Source: a virus
Length of the DNA: 62,958 nucleotides
IMG/VR virus record: IMGVR_UViG_3300029951_000028
Coordinates: 1-62,958 of that record
Direction: 5' to 3' (one strand)
Shown here in pieces: positions 24,484 to 30,978 of the stretch. The translations under genes were made by a program, and so were the position numbers. The stretch's first letter is position 1, and each line of letters opens with the position of its first letter. The notes beneath the pieces are model-generated. The model was not told the DNA's origin. It worked only from the letters and a program-made list of their open reading frames with translations, and did not search any database.

Positions 24484-26159
24484 ACGACGAGCAACTCGTA
24501 GTCGTCGCCGATGTTCATGGAGGCCGGCGCGAGGCTCATGAGGCTCACCGCGTTGAACGTGGCGCACAGCGGGTCGATCTTGGCGGTGCCGCTGGCCTGC
24601 TTGGTGACCACGACTGCGTTGCCGCGGGGCTCGACCTTCGCATTGCCCGTGCACCACGTCATCAGCGGCTGGCCGCCGTGGCGGAGCTTGCCCTCGGCGA
24701 CGTGCCGCTCGGTCGTCTTGATGGCGCCGGTCAGCTTCCAGCCCTGCGAGATGCCGACGATGCGCTCGATCGGGATGCCGACCTCCTCGAGGGCCTCCAC
24801 GATGGCGGAGATGCCGGCCGGGTCGACGCCGATCTTGTCCAGCACGCCCTTGGCCTCGCACTGCTCCACGATCTCCACGACCTGCTCCACGTCCTGGCCG
24901 ATGCGCTCCACGAGGGTCAGGTCGCCGTCCTCCGCGAACTGCTGCAGGCGGGCCGCCTCGGCCTGCTGGCGCTCCAGCACGATGGGGTGGGCCCATGCGT
25001 GCGTCCACAGCAGCCACTCGCCGGTCGCGCCGTCGCGCCCGAGCACCGCCAGGCCCAGCAAGTCGTCCAGGCCGCCGCCGTCGATGCCGATCGTGACCAC
25101 CTCCGACCGGCGCAGGATCTCCTCGAGCGAGACGAGCGTGGGATCGATGGCGGCAAGCCAGAACTCGGCGCCCGGCCATCGATCGGCGCGCAGGTTCATG
25201 CCGATCTCGACGTTCAGGTGCTTGGCCAGGAACCCGCGCAGCGAGTGCTCACCGGCCGCGATGGCCTTGCCGAGCTCGCGCACGAGGTAGGCGTTGTCGA
25301 CGCTTGCACCGAGATTCGGGTTCGTCACATAGAAGTTCTCGACCAGCCGCTCCTGCTTGGCTTGGATCATCTCGGGCGGGAACTCGTAGAGGATCGGCAG
25401 CATCTGCGGGTCCACGATCTCGCCGTCGCGCACCTGGCGCGCGTAGTCCAGCTTCTGCTTGAACACGCCGGCCGGCGGCGCGTCGGACTGCGTGGTCAGG
25501 TAGATGACGAATCCCTCGGGGCGGCTGGCCAGGCCGCCGGTCGCCTCGCGCAGCATGTTCTCGGCGTCCGCGCGCTTGCCGAACAGCCACAGCTCGTCCA
25601 CGAGGACGCCCGTGGCCTTCTTGCCGCCCACCGTGTCGTTCTCGGCCGCGATCACCTTGAGCGTGGCGCCCGTGTGGATGTTGGTGATGGTGCGGATGTT
25701 GTCCTGCACCTTGTACGTCTTCATCAGCTCCGCGTCCGCGCGCACCATGGCCGCGGCCGGCCCGAACGAGTTGTTGGCGATCTCGACCGTGGGCGACAGG
25801 ATCAGGTACTCGGCCTCGTCACGCCAGTTGAGGATCAGCGCGGTGAGCATGATGCCGGCCGCGTAGCTGGACTTGCCGTTCTTCTTAGAGATCAGCAGGA
25901 GGTACTCGGTGATGAGCCGGCGGCCGGCGTCGGCGTCGTAGCTGCCGAAAATGGCGCTCACGAAGTCCAGCGTCCACTGGCGTGCGATGGCGCCGAGCGT
26001 CGGCGCGCCACCTACGTCGACCGCGCGCAGGCCGGTGAAGATGTCCAGGGCGGCCTGCGCTTCGGAAGGGAACAGCGGGGGGAACGAGATCAGCGACCGC
26101 TGCTCGACGACGCGCTCTTTCCAGTCGAGGAGCGAGGTCGTCCAGATCGGCGGCGTCAT
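24480..26159 (-). CDS. terL: Terminase large subunit
   Basis: 559 residues from ATG 26159, overlapping the HNH stop. ATPase motor: Walker A variant SKKNGKS (91-97), Walker B VLVDEL (185-190), coupling segment IYLTTQSD. Nuclease: first metal Asp in IGIDGGGLDD (near 360), later DPAGISAIV (near 455). This is the Terminase_1 (HK97-type) family that packages DNA into proheads, commonly with cohesive ends. Length is normal. Confidence 0.95.
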   Translation of the reverse strand: MTPPIWTTSLLDWKERVVEQRSLISFPPLFPSEAQAALDIFTGLRAVDVGGAPTLGAIARQWTLDFVSAIFGSYDADAGRRLITEYLLLISKKNGKSSYAAGIMLTALILNWRDEAEYLILSPTVEIANNSFGPAAAMVRADAELMKTYKVQDNIRTITNIHTGATLKVIAAENDTVGGKKATGVLVDELWLFGKRADAENMLREATGGLASRPEGFVIYLTTQSDAPPAGVFKQKLDYARQVRDGEIVDPQMLPILYEFPPEMIQAKQERLVENFYVTNPNLGASVDNAYLVRELGKAIAAGEHSLRGFLAKHLNVEIGMNLRADRWPGAEFWLAAIDPTLVSLEEILRRSEVVTIGIDGGGLDDLLGLAVLGRDGATGEWLLWTHAWAHPIVLERQQAEAARLQQFAEDGDLTLVERIGQDVEQVVEIVEQCEAKGVLDKIGVDPAGISAIVEALEEVGIPIERIVGISQGWKLTGAIKTTERHVAEGKLRHGGQPLMTWCTGNAKVEPRGNAVVVTKQASGTAKIDPLCATFNAVSLMSLAPASMNIGDDYELLVV

Positions 26160-26482
26160 GCGCCGCCGGCCGCGCGCCGCGCCGCCTCGATCGCCGTCTT
26201 GGCCCTGTGGCACGGTTTGCACAGGCTCTGCAGGTTGTGGTCCGCGTCAGTGCCACCCTCCCACACCGGGGTCCTGTGATCGCAGTCCGTGGCCAGCACG
26301 AAGCGGCCCGCGGCCGTGCAGAGCACGCACATGCCGCAGTCGCGCGTCATGATGCGGTGCTTGATCTGGCGCCACTTGTGGCCCGTGACCGTGCGCTCGT
26401 GCCCGTGGGCGCCGCCGGCCGCGGCGAGGCGCGACGGCGGCGCCGCACCGACGCGCGGCTTGAGGCATGTGAGGCGGCTCAT
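26156..26482 (-). CDS. HNH endonuclease beside terminase
   Basis: 108 residues. CVLC, then DCDHRTPVWEGG, then NLQSLCKPCHRAKT make a complete zinc-stabilised HNH motif. HNH proteins encoded next to terminase in HK97-like phages stimulate TerL cutting at cos; the same role is likely here. Overlaps both terminase genes by 4 bases. Confidence 0.85.
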   Translation of the reverse strand: MSRLTCLKPRVGAAPPSRLAAAGGAHGHERTVTGHKWRQIKHRIMTRDCGMCVLCTAAGRFVLATDCDHRTPVWEGGTDADHNLQSLCKPCHRAKTAIEAARRAAGGA

Positions 26483-26958
26483 GTCTTGCCGACCACGGAG
26501 AGCGGGGCGCGGCCGGGTGCGTACTTGTTGCCTGGCTTCACCGCATCCGCCGCGTCGAGCAGCCTCTGCTCCTTGACGCCGACTTTCTTGGCGGCCTCGC
26601 CGGGCTTGACATCCACGTAGCCGATGGCGACCTGCGCGGCGCGGTCGCGGCGCTCGGCCGACACGCGGGGGTCGCGCATCAAGGTCAAGAAGTAGTCCTT
26701 GGGCCCGATGTCGGCCGGCATCTCGGGCGTGTAGGCCGCGGGCGCCTGCTTGGGCAAGATCTGCTCGCCGGCCGGCGCCGACTTCGGCAGGATCGCGTCA
26801 CCCACGGGTTGTTGGCCGCCGGGCAGCGACTGGCCCAGCGCGGCAGCGCGCGCGGCGCGCTCTGCGTTGCTCGGACGGCCGCGTTTGCGCGGCGGCTCCG
26901 TCGTCTCCACCAGTTTCTTCTTCCGCCCCGACCCTGGGCGGGCTCCGCCGTTCATCAT
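26479..26958 (-). CDS. Terminase small subunit (putative)
   Basis: 159 residues from ATG 26958 with GGAG nine bases upstream. N-terminus is GARPGSGRKKK and then PRKRGRP, an AT-hook-like basic motif. The C-terminal helix-turn-helix-like region (RDRAAQVAIGYVDVKPGEAA) fits small terminase subunits that recognise packaging sites. Assignment relies mainly on position before HNH and terL. Confidence 0.75.
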   Translation of the reverse strand: MMNGGARPGSGRKKKLVETTEPPRKRGRPSNAERAARAAALGQSLPGGQQPVGDAILPKSAPAGEQILPKQAPAAYTPEMPADIGPKDYFLTLMRDPRVSAERRDRAAQVAIGYVDVKPGEAAKKVGVKEQRLLDAADAVKPGNKYAPGRAPLSVVGKT

Positions 26959-26986
26959 GACTTTTTCGCTCCGTAAATTGGGGTAA

Positions 26987-27015
26987 ATACTGACATTTAA
27001 CGAATTAGATGTCAA
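26987..27015 (-). promoter_or_regulatory. Packaging/late promoter with embedded operator
   Basis: Minus strand TTGACA (27015-27010, a consensus -35), 17-base spacer containing TTCGTTAAAT, CAGTAT (26992-26987). Faces the terminase genes. Confidence 0.75.
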
Positions 27016-27415
27016 TTCAGCGCGGAAACAACGCTTTTTCAGTTTGATCGATTTTTGGTGTGCAACAGCGGACAAGCGCGAAATCCGGGTCAAAAGCCGT
27101 GAGGATTCGGTGCGCCCCGGGGTCTGTGTGCCTGCAGAGGCGTCGTATCGTGCGTTTGCCGCGTTTCGCGTGATTAGGCTAGGTACGTAGCCAAACGACT
27201 GCGACGCAGCCACGCTGCTCCTATCGCGTCGGTCGCAATTCCGCACGGCAAATTGCGGCAAATCCGGCAATTTGCCGCACGGCGCGCACCTGGCGCGCAG
27301 GCTGCACGACCTGGCGCGCGTGCGATCTGGTGTCTAGTGGCGTGCGAGCTGGCGCGCTCTATCTGTGGCGCGCGCTGCATGCGGTGCAGACAGCACGACC
27401 TAGGGTTTGCCCTAG
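27016..27415. other. Non-coding region, candidate cos/packaging site
   Basis: About 400 bases with no credible gene, upstream of the small terminase. It holds a CCCCGGGG dyad near 27113-27121, and GGCTA/TAGCC arms near 27177-27192. Two iteron-like motifs follow (CGGCAAATTGCGG at 27246-27258 and CGGCAATTTGCCG at 27265-27277). Three CTGGCGCGC repeats begin at 27290, 27311 and 27349, and CTAGGG-TTTG-CCCTAG spans 27400-27415. The combination suits cos plus terminase-binding repeats, but no cut site can be fixed from sequence alone. Confidence 0.4.
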
Positions 27416-27461
27416 TTCAATCTAGTTCGTTGCAACGTACATTCCATTCATCGCAACGAAC
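27416..27461 (+). promoter_or_regulatory. Left accessory promoter with two operator sites
   Basis: Plus strand TTCAAT (27416-27421), 16-base spacer, TACATT (27438-27443). A first operator GTTCGTTGCAACGTAC lies at 27425-27440 and an inverted half-site GCAACGAAC at 27453-27461, so two binding sites flank the start. A purine-rich ribosome site (AAGGCAGG) precedes the gene at 27479. Confidence 0.55.
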
Positions 27462-27478
27462 CGACCAAGGCAGGCAAC

Positions 27479-27640
27479 ATGACCCGCAGATTGCAGAAAC
27501 TGATCCGTGAATCGTTCGCACCGTATTGCGTGATCGACTCCTACGGCACGGAGATCTATACGTGGACCAAGTCGGACGCATTCGATTGGCTCAATTACTG
27601 CGCTGCTGACGCGGTCGTGCTGCATCGGGGTTTCCAGTGA
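27479..27640 (+). CDS. Small accessory protein
   Basis: 53 residues, acidic C-terminal half with WTKSDAFDWLNYCAADAVVL. First gene of the plus-strand accessory operon. Its stop overlaps the next start (GTGA). No family recognised; such leading tiny genes in phages often act on host factors. Confidence 0.55.
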   Translation: MTRRLQKLIRESFAPYCVIDSYGTEIYTWTKSDAFDWLNYCAADAVVLHRGFQ

Positions 27641-27762
27641 TCCTCACATTCACGGATCAGGTAGAGGCGTTCCAGTGTTATGCCTCTCTGCTGCGCGCCC
27701 AGCGCGTGGTTCACCTCGTCACGCATTCGGACGCGACGTATAGCGTTCACTGCGCCGACTAA
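27637..27762 (+). CDS. Very small accessory protein
   Basis: 41 residues from a GTG that overlaps the previous stop by 4 bases, which supports coupled translation. Sequence ILTFTDQVEAFQCYASLL... is helical; His-rich end (HLVTHSDATYSVHC). No recognised family. Confidence 0.45.
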   Translation: MILTFTDQVEAFQCYASLLRAQRVVHLVTHSDATYSVHCAD

Positions 27763-27775
27763 TTCGTTAAATATC
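27762..27775 (+). promoter_or_regulatory. Operator half-site between accessory genes
   Basis: AATTCGTTAAATATCAC overlaps the stop of the preceding gene and matches the operator in the 50308 and 24455 promoters, but no good -10 follows (CATGGC). Could be a silent or roadblock site, or a relic of a promoter. Confidence 0.45.
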
Positions 27776-27778
27776 ACC

Positions 27779-27949
27779 ATGGCAACGATGAAATCCCTCG
27801 CAATCCAAATGCAAGAGAAACGCGCAACCTGCGTTGTCCTCGTGCCGTTTGGCAAAACCCGATTCTTTAAATATCGCGTGCAAGCAATTGCATATCACGC
27901 CATCCAGCGCGCTGCAGGTAAGCCCGCATCTATCTTCCCGGGAGTTTGA
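27779..27949 (+). CDS. Small basic accessory protein
   Basis: 56 residues, basic. KRATCVVLVPFGKTRFFKYRV looks like two beta strands followed by a helix (QAIAYHAIQRAAG). No recognised family. Confidence 0.5.
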   Translation: MATMKSLAIQMQEKRATCVVLVPFGKTRFFKYRVQAIAYHAIQRAAGKPASIFPGV

Positions 27950-27953
27950 AATC

Positions 27954-28541
27954 ATGGCAAACGACAAGTCTTATAACGGTTGGTCCAATTACGAAACGTG
28001 GTGCGCCAGTCTGTGGCTTACCGGAAATGACGCGTCCGTCGCGGGCATGGTTTCGGAAATGGCGCGCGAGCACCTGCAGGATGCAATCGACCGGGAAAAT
28101 TCCAACGATGACGCGGTTTCCACGCTTGCCGATGCGCTGAGCGAGTACGTCGACGAAAACGCGCCGGAAATGAGCGCCTCGCTCTACGCCGACATGCTGC
28201 GCGCCGCGCTGTCTGAGGTCGACTGGCGCGAGATCGCGCAAAGCGAATTGAGCGAGATCCGCGTTTACTGCGCAGGCTGGAATATGCCGGGTTACATGCC
28301 GGACAGCCAGCCGGCGCAGTTTCTGGACGCGGACGATGCGCGCAGTTACCTCGCCGATCAAATGCGCGAGGATATGGATGATTTGGACAATGACGAATCG
28401 GACGACGACTCGCAGCGCGATCCCGTGGCGACCGAATTGCGCGAACAGGCCGATTTGCTGGACGCGTCCAGCGCAGAGGACTCCGCAGCGGAGTACGGTC
28501 GCACCATCGGAAAAACGCATTATTTCCTGACGCTGGCCTAA
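27954..28541 (+). CDS. NYETW-type conserved phage protein (DUF7249-like)
   Basis: 195 residues. The start YNGWSNYETWCASLWLTG is the signature of a phage accessory family found in many early regions. The rest is strongly acidic, with a run of Asp/Glu around residues 140-165 (DDLDNDESDDDSQ). Acidic DNA-mimic or antirestriction activity is a reasonable guess from charge and position, not shown. Confidence 0.65.
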   Translation: MANDKSYNGWSNYETWCASLWLTGNDASVAGMVSEMAREHLQDAIDRENSNDDAVSTLADALSEYVDENAPEMSASLYADMLRAALSEVDWREIAQSELSEIRVYCAGWNMPGYMPDSQPAQFLDADDARSYLADQMREDMDDLDNDESDDDSQRDPVATELREQADLLDASSAEDSAAEYGRTIGKTHYFLTLA

Positions 28542-28544
28542 CCC

Positions 28545-28628
28545 ATGCGCCACGCCTACACCATTCTTTCCATCGCGCGCCGTCACCCGGTGTTGTTCGC
28601 GCGCATGAATCACCAACGGAGTAACTGA
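28545..28628 (+). CDS. Tiny basic peptide
   Basis: 27 residues, rich in His/Arg with a hydrophobic centre (YTILSIARRHPVLFARM). It fills the gap between two clear genes with short intergenic spacing (3 and 2 bases). Supported only by spacing and start context. Confidence 0.35.
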   Translation: MRHAYTILSIARRHPVLFARMNHQRSN

Positions 28629-28630
28629 GC

Positions 28631-29263
28631 ATGCAAACGACTATCCCGTTTCAGGGTTTCTACAATTCCATCCATGATGGCGAATTGGACAACTGCCTAG
28701 AACAGGCATTCTCTGACGACTTCGGCGAGGCGAATACCGCGCTACTCAATCGCGCGTTTGACGCGGTCCAGTGGTCAGTGGTGCACGCGGAATACGCGGC
28801 CAAATACGCGGCTGGGTTCGCAGAGCTGGCGGGTTTGAAAACCCTGAAGTTTGCCGAGCTGGTTAGCCCACGTGAATATAATTTCACGACGGATCGCATT
28901 TTCTGCGAAGTCGATATTGTCGACGTACGCGCCGCGCTGGCGCGACTGCCTGCCGATGCGCTCGCCGACAAAGCCGCAGAGCGTTTCACGTCGCGCAGTG
29001 GGTTCATGTCTTACTATTCCCCCGATGTCGAATCATGGGGCGCGCTGGAAACGTGGGACTGCAACCAAGTCGGCACGATTCTGGAATGTCTCGCCGATAC
29101 GCTGGCGCACGATAACAACCAGTGGGACCAATGGGACGAGTATTCCCTGTGCGAGGACTTCAGCGGCAACGGGAATATCGATAACTGGCTGTTCGCCGCG
29201 CCCGCGATGGGACGACTGGGCAAAGTGAGCTACTACCTGCGCCAGCGCGCGGAAAGGGGTTGA
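28631..29263 (+). CDS. Conserved acidic phage early protein
   Basis: 210 residues, acidic and aromatic. It contains FAELVSPREYNFTTDRIFCE, a motif I associate with phage early proteins of unknown role, and an NNQWDQWDEYSLCEDFSG stretch very rich in Asp/Trp/Tyr. Acidity and place next to the NYETW gene suggest a host-takeover or antirestriction function (inference). Confidence 0.6.
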   Translation: MQTTIPFQGFYNSIHDGELDNCLEQAFSDDFGEANTALLNRAFDAVQWSVVHAEYAAKYAAGFAELAGLKTLKFAELVSPREYNFTTDRIFCEVDIVDVRAALARLPADALADKAAERFTSRSGFMSYYSPDVESWGALETWDCNQVGTILECLADTLAHDNNQWDQWDEYSLCEDFSGNGNIDNWLFAAPAMGRLGKVSYYLRQRAERG

Positions 29264-29267
29264 CCCC

Positions 29268-29378
29268 ATGCGCCGCGCGCTCGCTATCCCCCTCGCAGTC
29301 GTCGCACTGCCGTTCGTGCTGCTGTGGCTGCTGTGGGTGGCATTCACGTTCACGCTGCACGCACTGACGCAAGATTGA
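29268..29378 (+). CDS. Small single-pass membrane protein
   Basis: 36 residues. MRRALA then a single hydrophobic helix (VVALPFVLLWLLWVAFTF) and a short polar tail, inside-positive N-terminus. Candidate membrane-active accessory peptide. Confidence 0.5.
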   Translation: MRRALAIPLAVVALPFVLLWLLWVAFTFTLHALTQD

Positions 29379-29438
29379 CGGTTTCAGAGACTGCGCCACG
29401 CGCTGGCGCAGCACTGTGCAACCCGATAGGACGACCTC

Positions 29439-29666
29439 ATGACTTACCTTGGAACGGCCGGCATGCGCTCGCGCGACCTGGCGACCATCCGCAACGGACT
29501 GCATGAACGCGGCCCGTGGCTCGAGATCAGCGCGGGCGGCCCGCTCGACGCACCGGACGTGATGCCGGCCGGCGCGATGAACTCGACCGAATCGCGGCGC
29601 GGTCCGTGGCACCTGAACAACGGCGCGGGGCAAGCGACTCCGTCACAGTCTGAGTGCGCGCGATGA
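29439..29666 (+). CDS. Hypothetical accessory protein
   Basis: 75 residues, Gly/Pro/Ser-rich and probably disordered. Stop overlaps the next ATG. A hairpin CTGCGCCA-CGCGC-TGGCGCAG lies about 30 bases upstream (29390-29410). No recognised family. Confidence 0.45.
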   Translation: MTYLGTAGMRSRDLATIRNGLHERGPWLEISAGGPLDAPDVMPAGAMNSTESRRGPWHLNNGAGQATPSQSECAR

Positions 29667-29869
29667 GAAAGGCCGACTATCAGGCGCTGGCGCACGTCAT
29701 CGCGCGCACTCGTGGCGGCGCGCTGCAAGGCGCGCAGGCAACCAACGATGACGCGCACCAGGCCGCATGCCTGACGCGCGCGCAGGCCGCAGAGGACATC
29801 GCGCGGGACTTCGCGCGCGTCGCAAGCATCGAAAAGACTTCGTTTCTGCACGCCTGCGGCATAGACTAG
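29663..29869 (+). CDS. Hypothetical helical accessory protein
   Basis: 68 residues from the ATG overlapping the previous stop (ATGA). Ala/Arg/Gln-rich helices throughout. The strong terminator follows 55 bases later, so this is the natural end of the operon. Confidence 0.5.
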   Translation: MRKADYQALAHVIARTRGGALQGAQATNDDAHQAACLTRAQAAEDIARDFARVASIEKTSFLHACGID

Positions 29870-29923
29870 CCGCGCCATCCAATCCGAACGGTCCACCGGG
29901 ACCGCATAAACCGAAACGCCTAG

Positions 29924-29958
29924 GGGCCCGCACTGTTCACGCAGTGCGGGCCCTTTTT
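29924..29958 (+). terminator. Rho-independent terminator of the accessory operon
   Basis: Perfect 12-bp GC-rich stem GGGCCCGCACTG / CAGTGCGGGCCC with a 6-base loop, followed by TTTTT. Strongest terminator in the window. Confidence 0.92.
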
Positions 29959-29973
29959 GCTTTGGAGCACGAG

Positions 29974-30258
29974 ATGGGCAAGAGATTTCCGCACGATCCA
30001 GCGAGCGCGCAGCACGCGCCGAACGGTGCAACGCACTTCACCAGCTACAGCGGCGCGCGCGGCGCGCTGATCCAAGCCTGCCCCGTTGTCGCCCACGGAA
30101 AACCGCTGACGGTCTACGCCACGGACCGCGATGGCGGGGCGTGCACCCGGATCCGCGGGGCGTACGTGGCCGGGCGGGTCGAATGGGGTGCAGCGGGGCC
30201 AGCGTTCATACCTCGCGCCGGGGCGGAACAGGCCCAAAACGAGGCGATCGGCACCTAG
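29974..30258 (+). CDS. Hypothetical protein after the terminator
   Basis: 94 residues, Gly/Ala/Arg-rich, with strands around GKPLTVYATDRDGGACTRIRG. It begins 16 bases after the terminator T-run with GGAG before ATG, so expression would require read-through or an unseen promoter. Function unknown. Confidence 0.4.
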   Translation: MGKRFPHDPASAQHAPNGATHFTSYSGARGALIQACPVVAHGKPLTVYATDRDGGACTRIRGAYVAGRVEWGAAGPAFIPRAGAEQAQNEAIGT

Positions 30259-30446
30259 GCAAGGGGTCGGTAGCCCGGCGCGATCCGCGGCGCGCAGGCG
30301 ATCCATGCCTAGGCAGTCACATCAAACGCACGGATCGGCCTGGCGCAGAGGGGTGTCCGGGCGCCACAGGGGTCGGCATTCGCAAGGGGGTGCTTAGGAT
30401 TTTTCCTGGAGGCAAACGATAGGCACTAGAAATTCCAAGGGGCCCG

Positions 30447-30475
30447 TTGACTTCGTTGCATCGAACAGCGATCAT
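30447..30475 (+). promoter_or_regulatory. Orphan promoter with operator, no gene downstream
   Basis: TTGACT, 17-base spacer with TCGTTGCATCGAAC (imperfect operator), then GATCAT. It points into the repeat-rich region where no coding gene is seen, so it may make an untranslated RNA or an origin-activating transcript. Confidence 0.55.
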
Positions 30476-30599
30476 CGGGGCCTTCCCGCTTGTGGCGCTC
30501 GTCGCAAGCAACGCAGGTTGACCACGCGGTCAGCTTCGCAGGCCAAGCCGGCGCAATGCCAGCAAACGAATCGGCCGCTACCTACCCTGATCGAACGTT

Positions 30600-30754
30600 T
30601 ACTCCACTACTCCACTCCACTCCACGTTTTTCGGAGTTTTCCCGGGACAGCCGTCGGCAATTGCCGCACACACCACAAAGCCCTGGGATCCCTCTACAGC
30701 CCTTCTCTCTCCTCCTCTCTCTATATATATAGAGTAGAGTGGAGTAGTGGAGTA
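30600..30754. repeat. 18-bp perfect inverted repeat
   Basis: TACTCCACTACTCCACTC at 30600-30617 is the exact reverse complement of 30737-30754; both are built of CTCCA/TGGAG units. The loop is 119 bases and includes an AT tract. Further ACTCCACTC units occur near 30812-30835. Confidence 0.8.
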
Positions 30755-30937
30755 GAGAGGGAGTTAAGCCTTGCAAATCAAGGACTTACAAATTGCCGCA
30801 AATTGTGAATCTACTCCACTCGGCACTCCACTCGCTCCGCGTGGTCGTCGGCAAATTGCGGAGGGTCACGGCAAATTGCCACCCCTCTAGAAAGTTTGAG
30901 CCGGGCGTGAAAAAGCCGCTCGTAAGCGGCAATTTGG
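30655..30937. repeat. Iteron-like cluster of CGGCAAATTGCCG motifs
   Basis: Copies at 30655-30666, about 30788-30807 (two overlapping), 30849-30861, 30869-30880 and 30927-30937; two further copies lie at 27246-27277. The core GCAAATTGC is itself palindromic. Typical of a replication or regulatory protein binding array. Confidence 0.65.
30910..30930 (-). terminator. Rho-independent terminator after primase
   Basis: Minus strand GCCGCT-TACG-AGCGGC followed by TTTTT, 48 bases past the primase stop. Confidence 0.85.
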
Positions 30938-30978
30938 AGATCGGAGCGGCTGGACTGGAGTACGACCGGGGTGTTTCG

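Larger units (their letters stand above)
30259..30978. other. Non-coding, repeat-rich region, candidate replication origin
   Basis: 720 bases without a credible gene, between convergent transcription units. Contents: a promoter (30447-30475), an 18-bp inverted repeat (30600-30617 / 30737-30754), a TATATATATA tract (30722-30731) and several CGGCAAATTGCCG-like iterons from 30655 to 30937. The primase terminator is at 30910-30930. Iterons, an AT tract and an adjacent primase gene suggest an origin. Confidence 0.5.

Noticed and set aside
27174-27380. Minus-strand ORF of 68 codons upstream of terS
   Set aside because: It is a by-product of the CTGGCGCGC repeats (Ala/Arg/Cys-rich translation) with no ribosome site.
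30490-30808. Plus-strand ORFs of 80 and 96 codons in the repeat-rich zone
   Set aside because: They run through iterons, the AT tract and the inverted repeat, have low-complexity Ser/Leu translation and no ribosome site.
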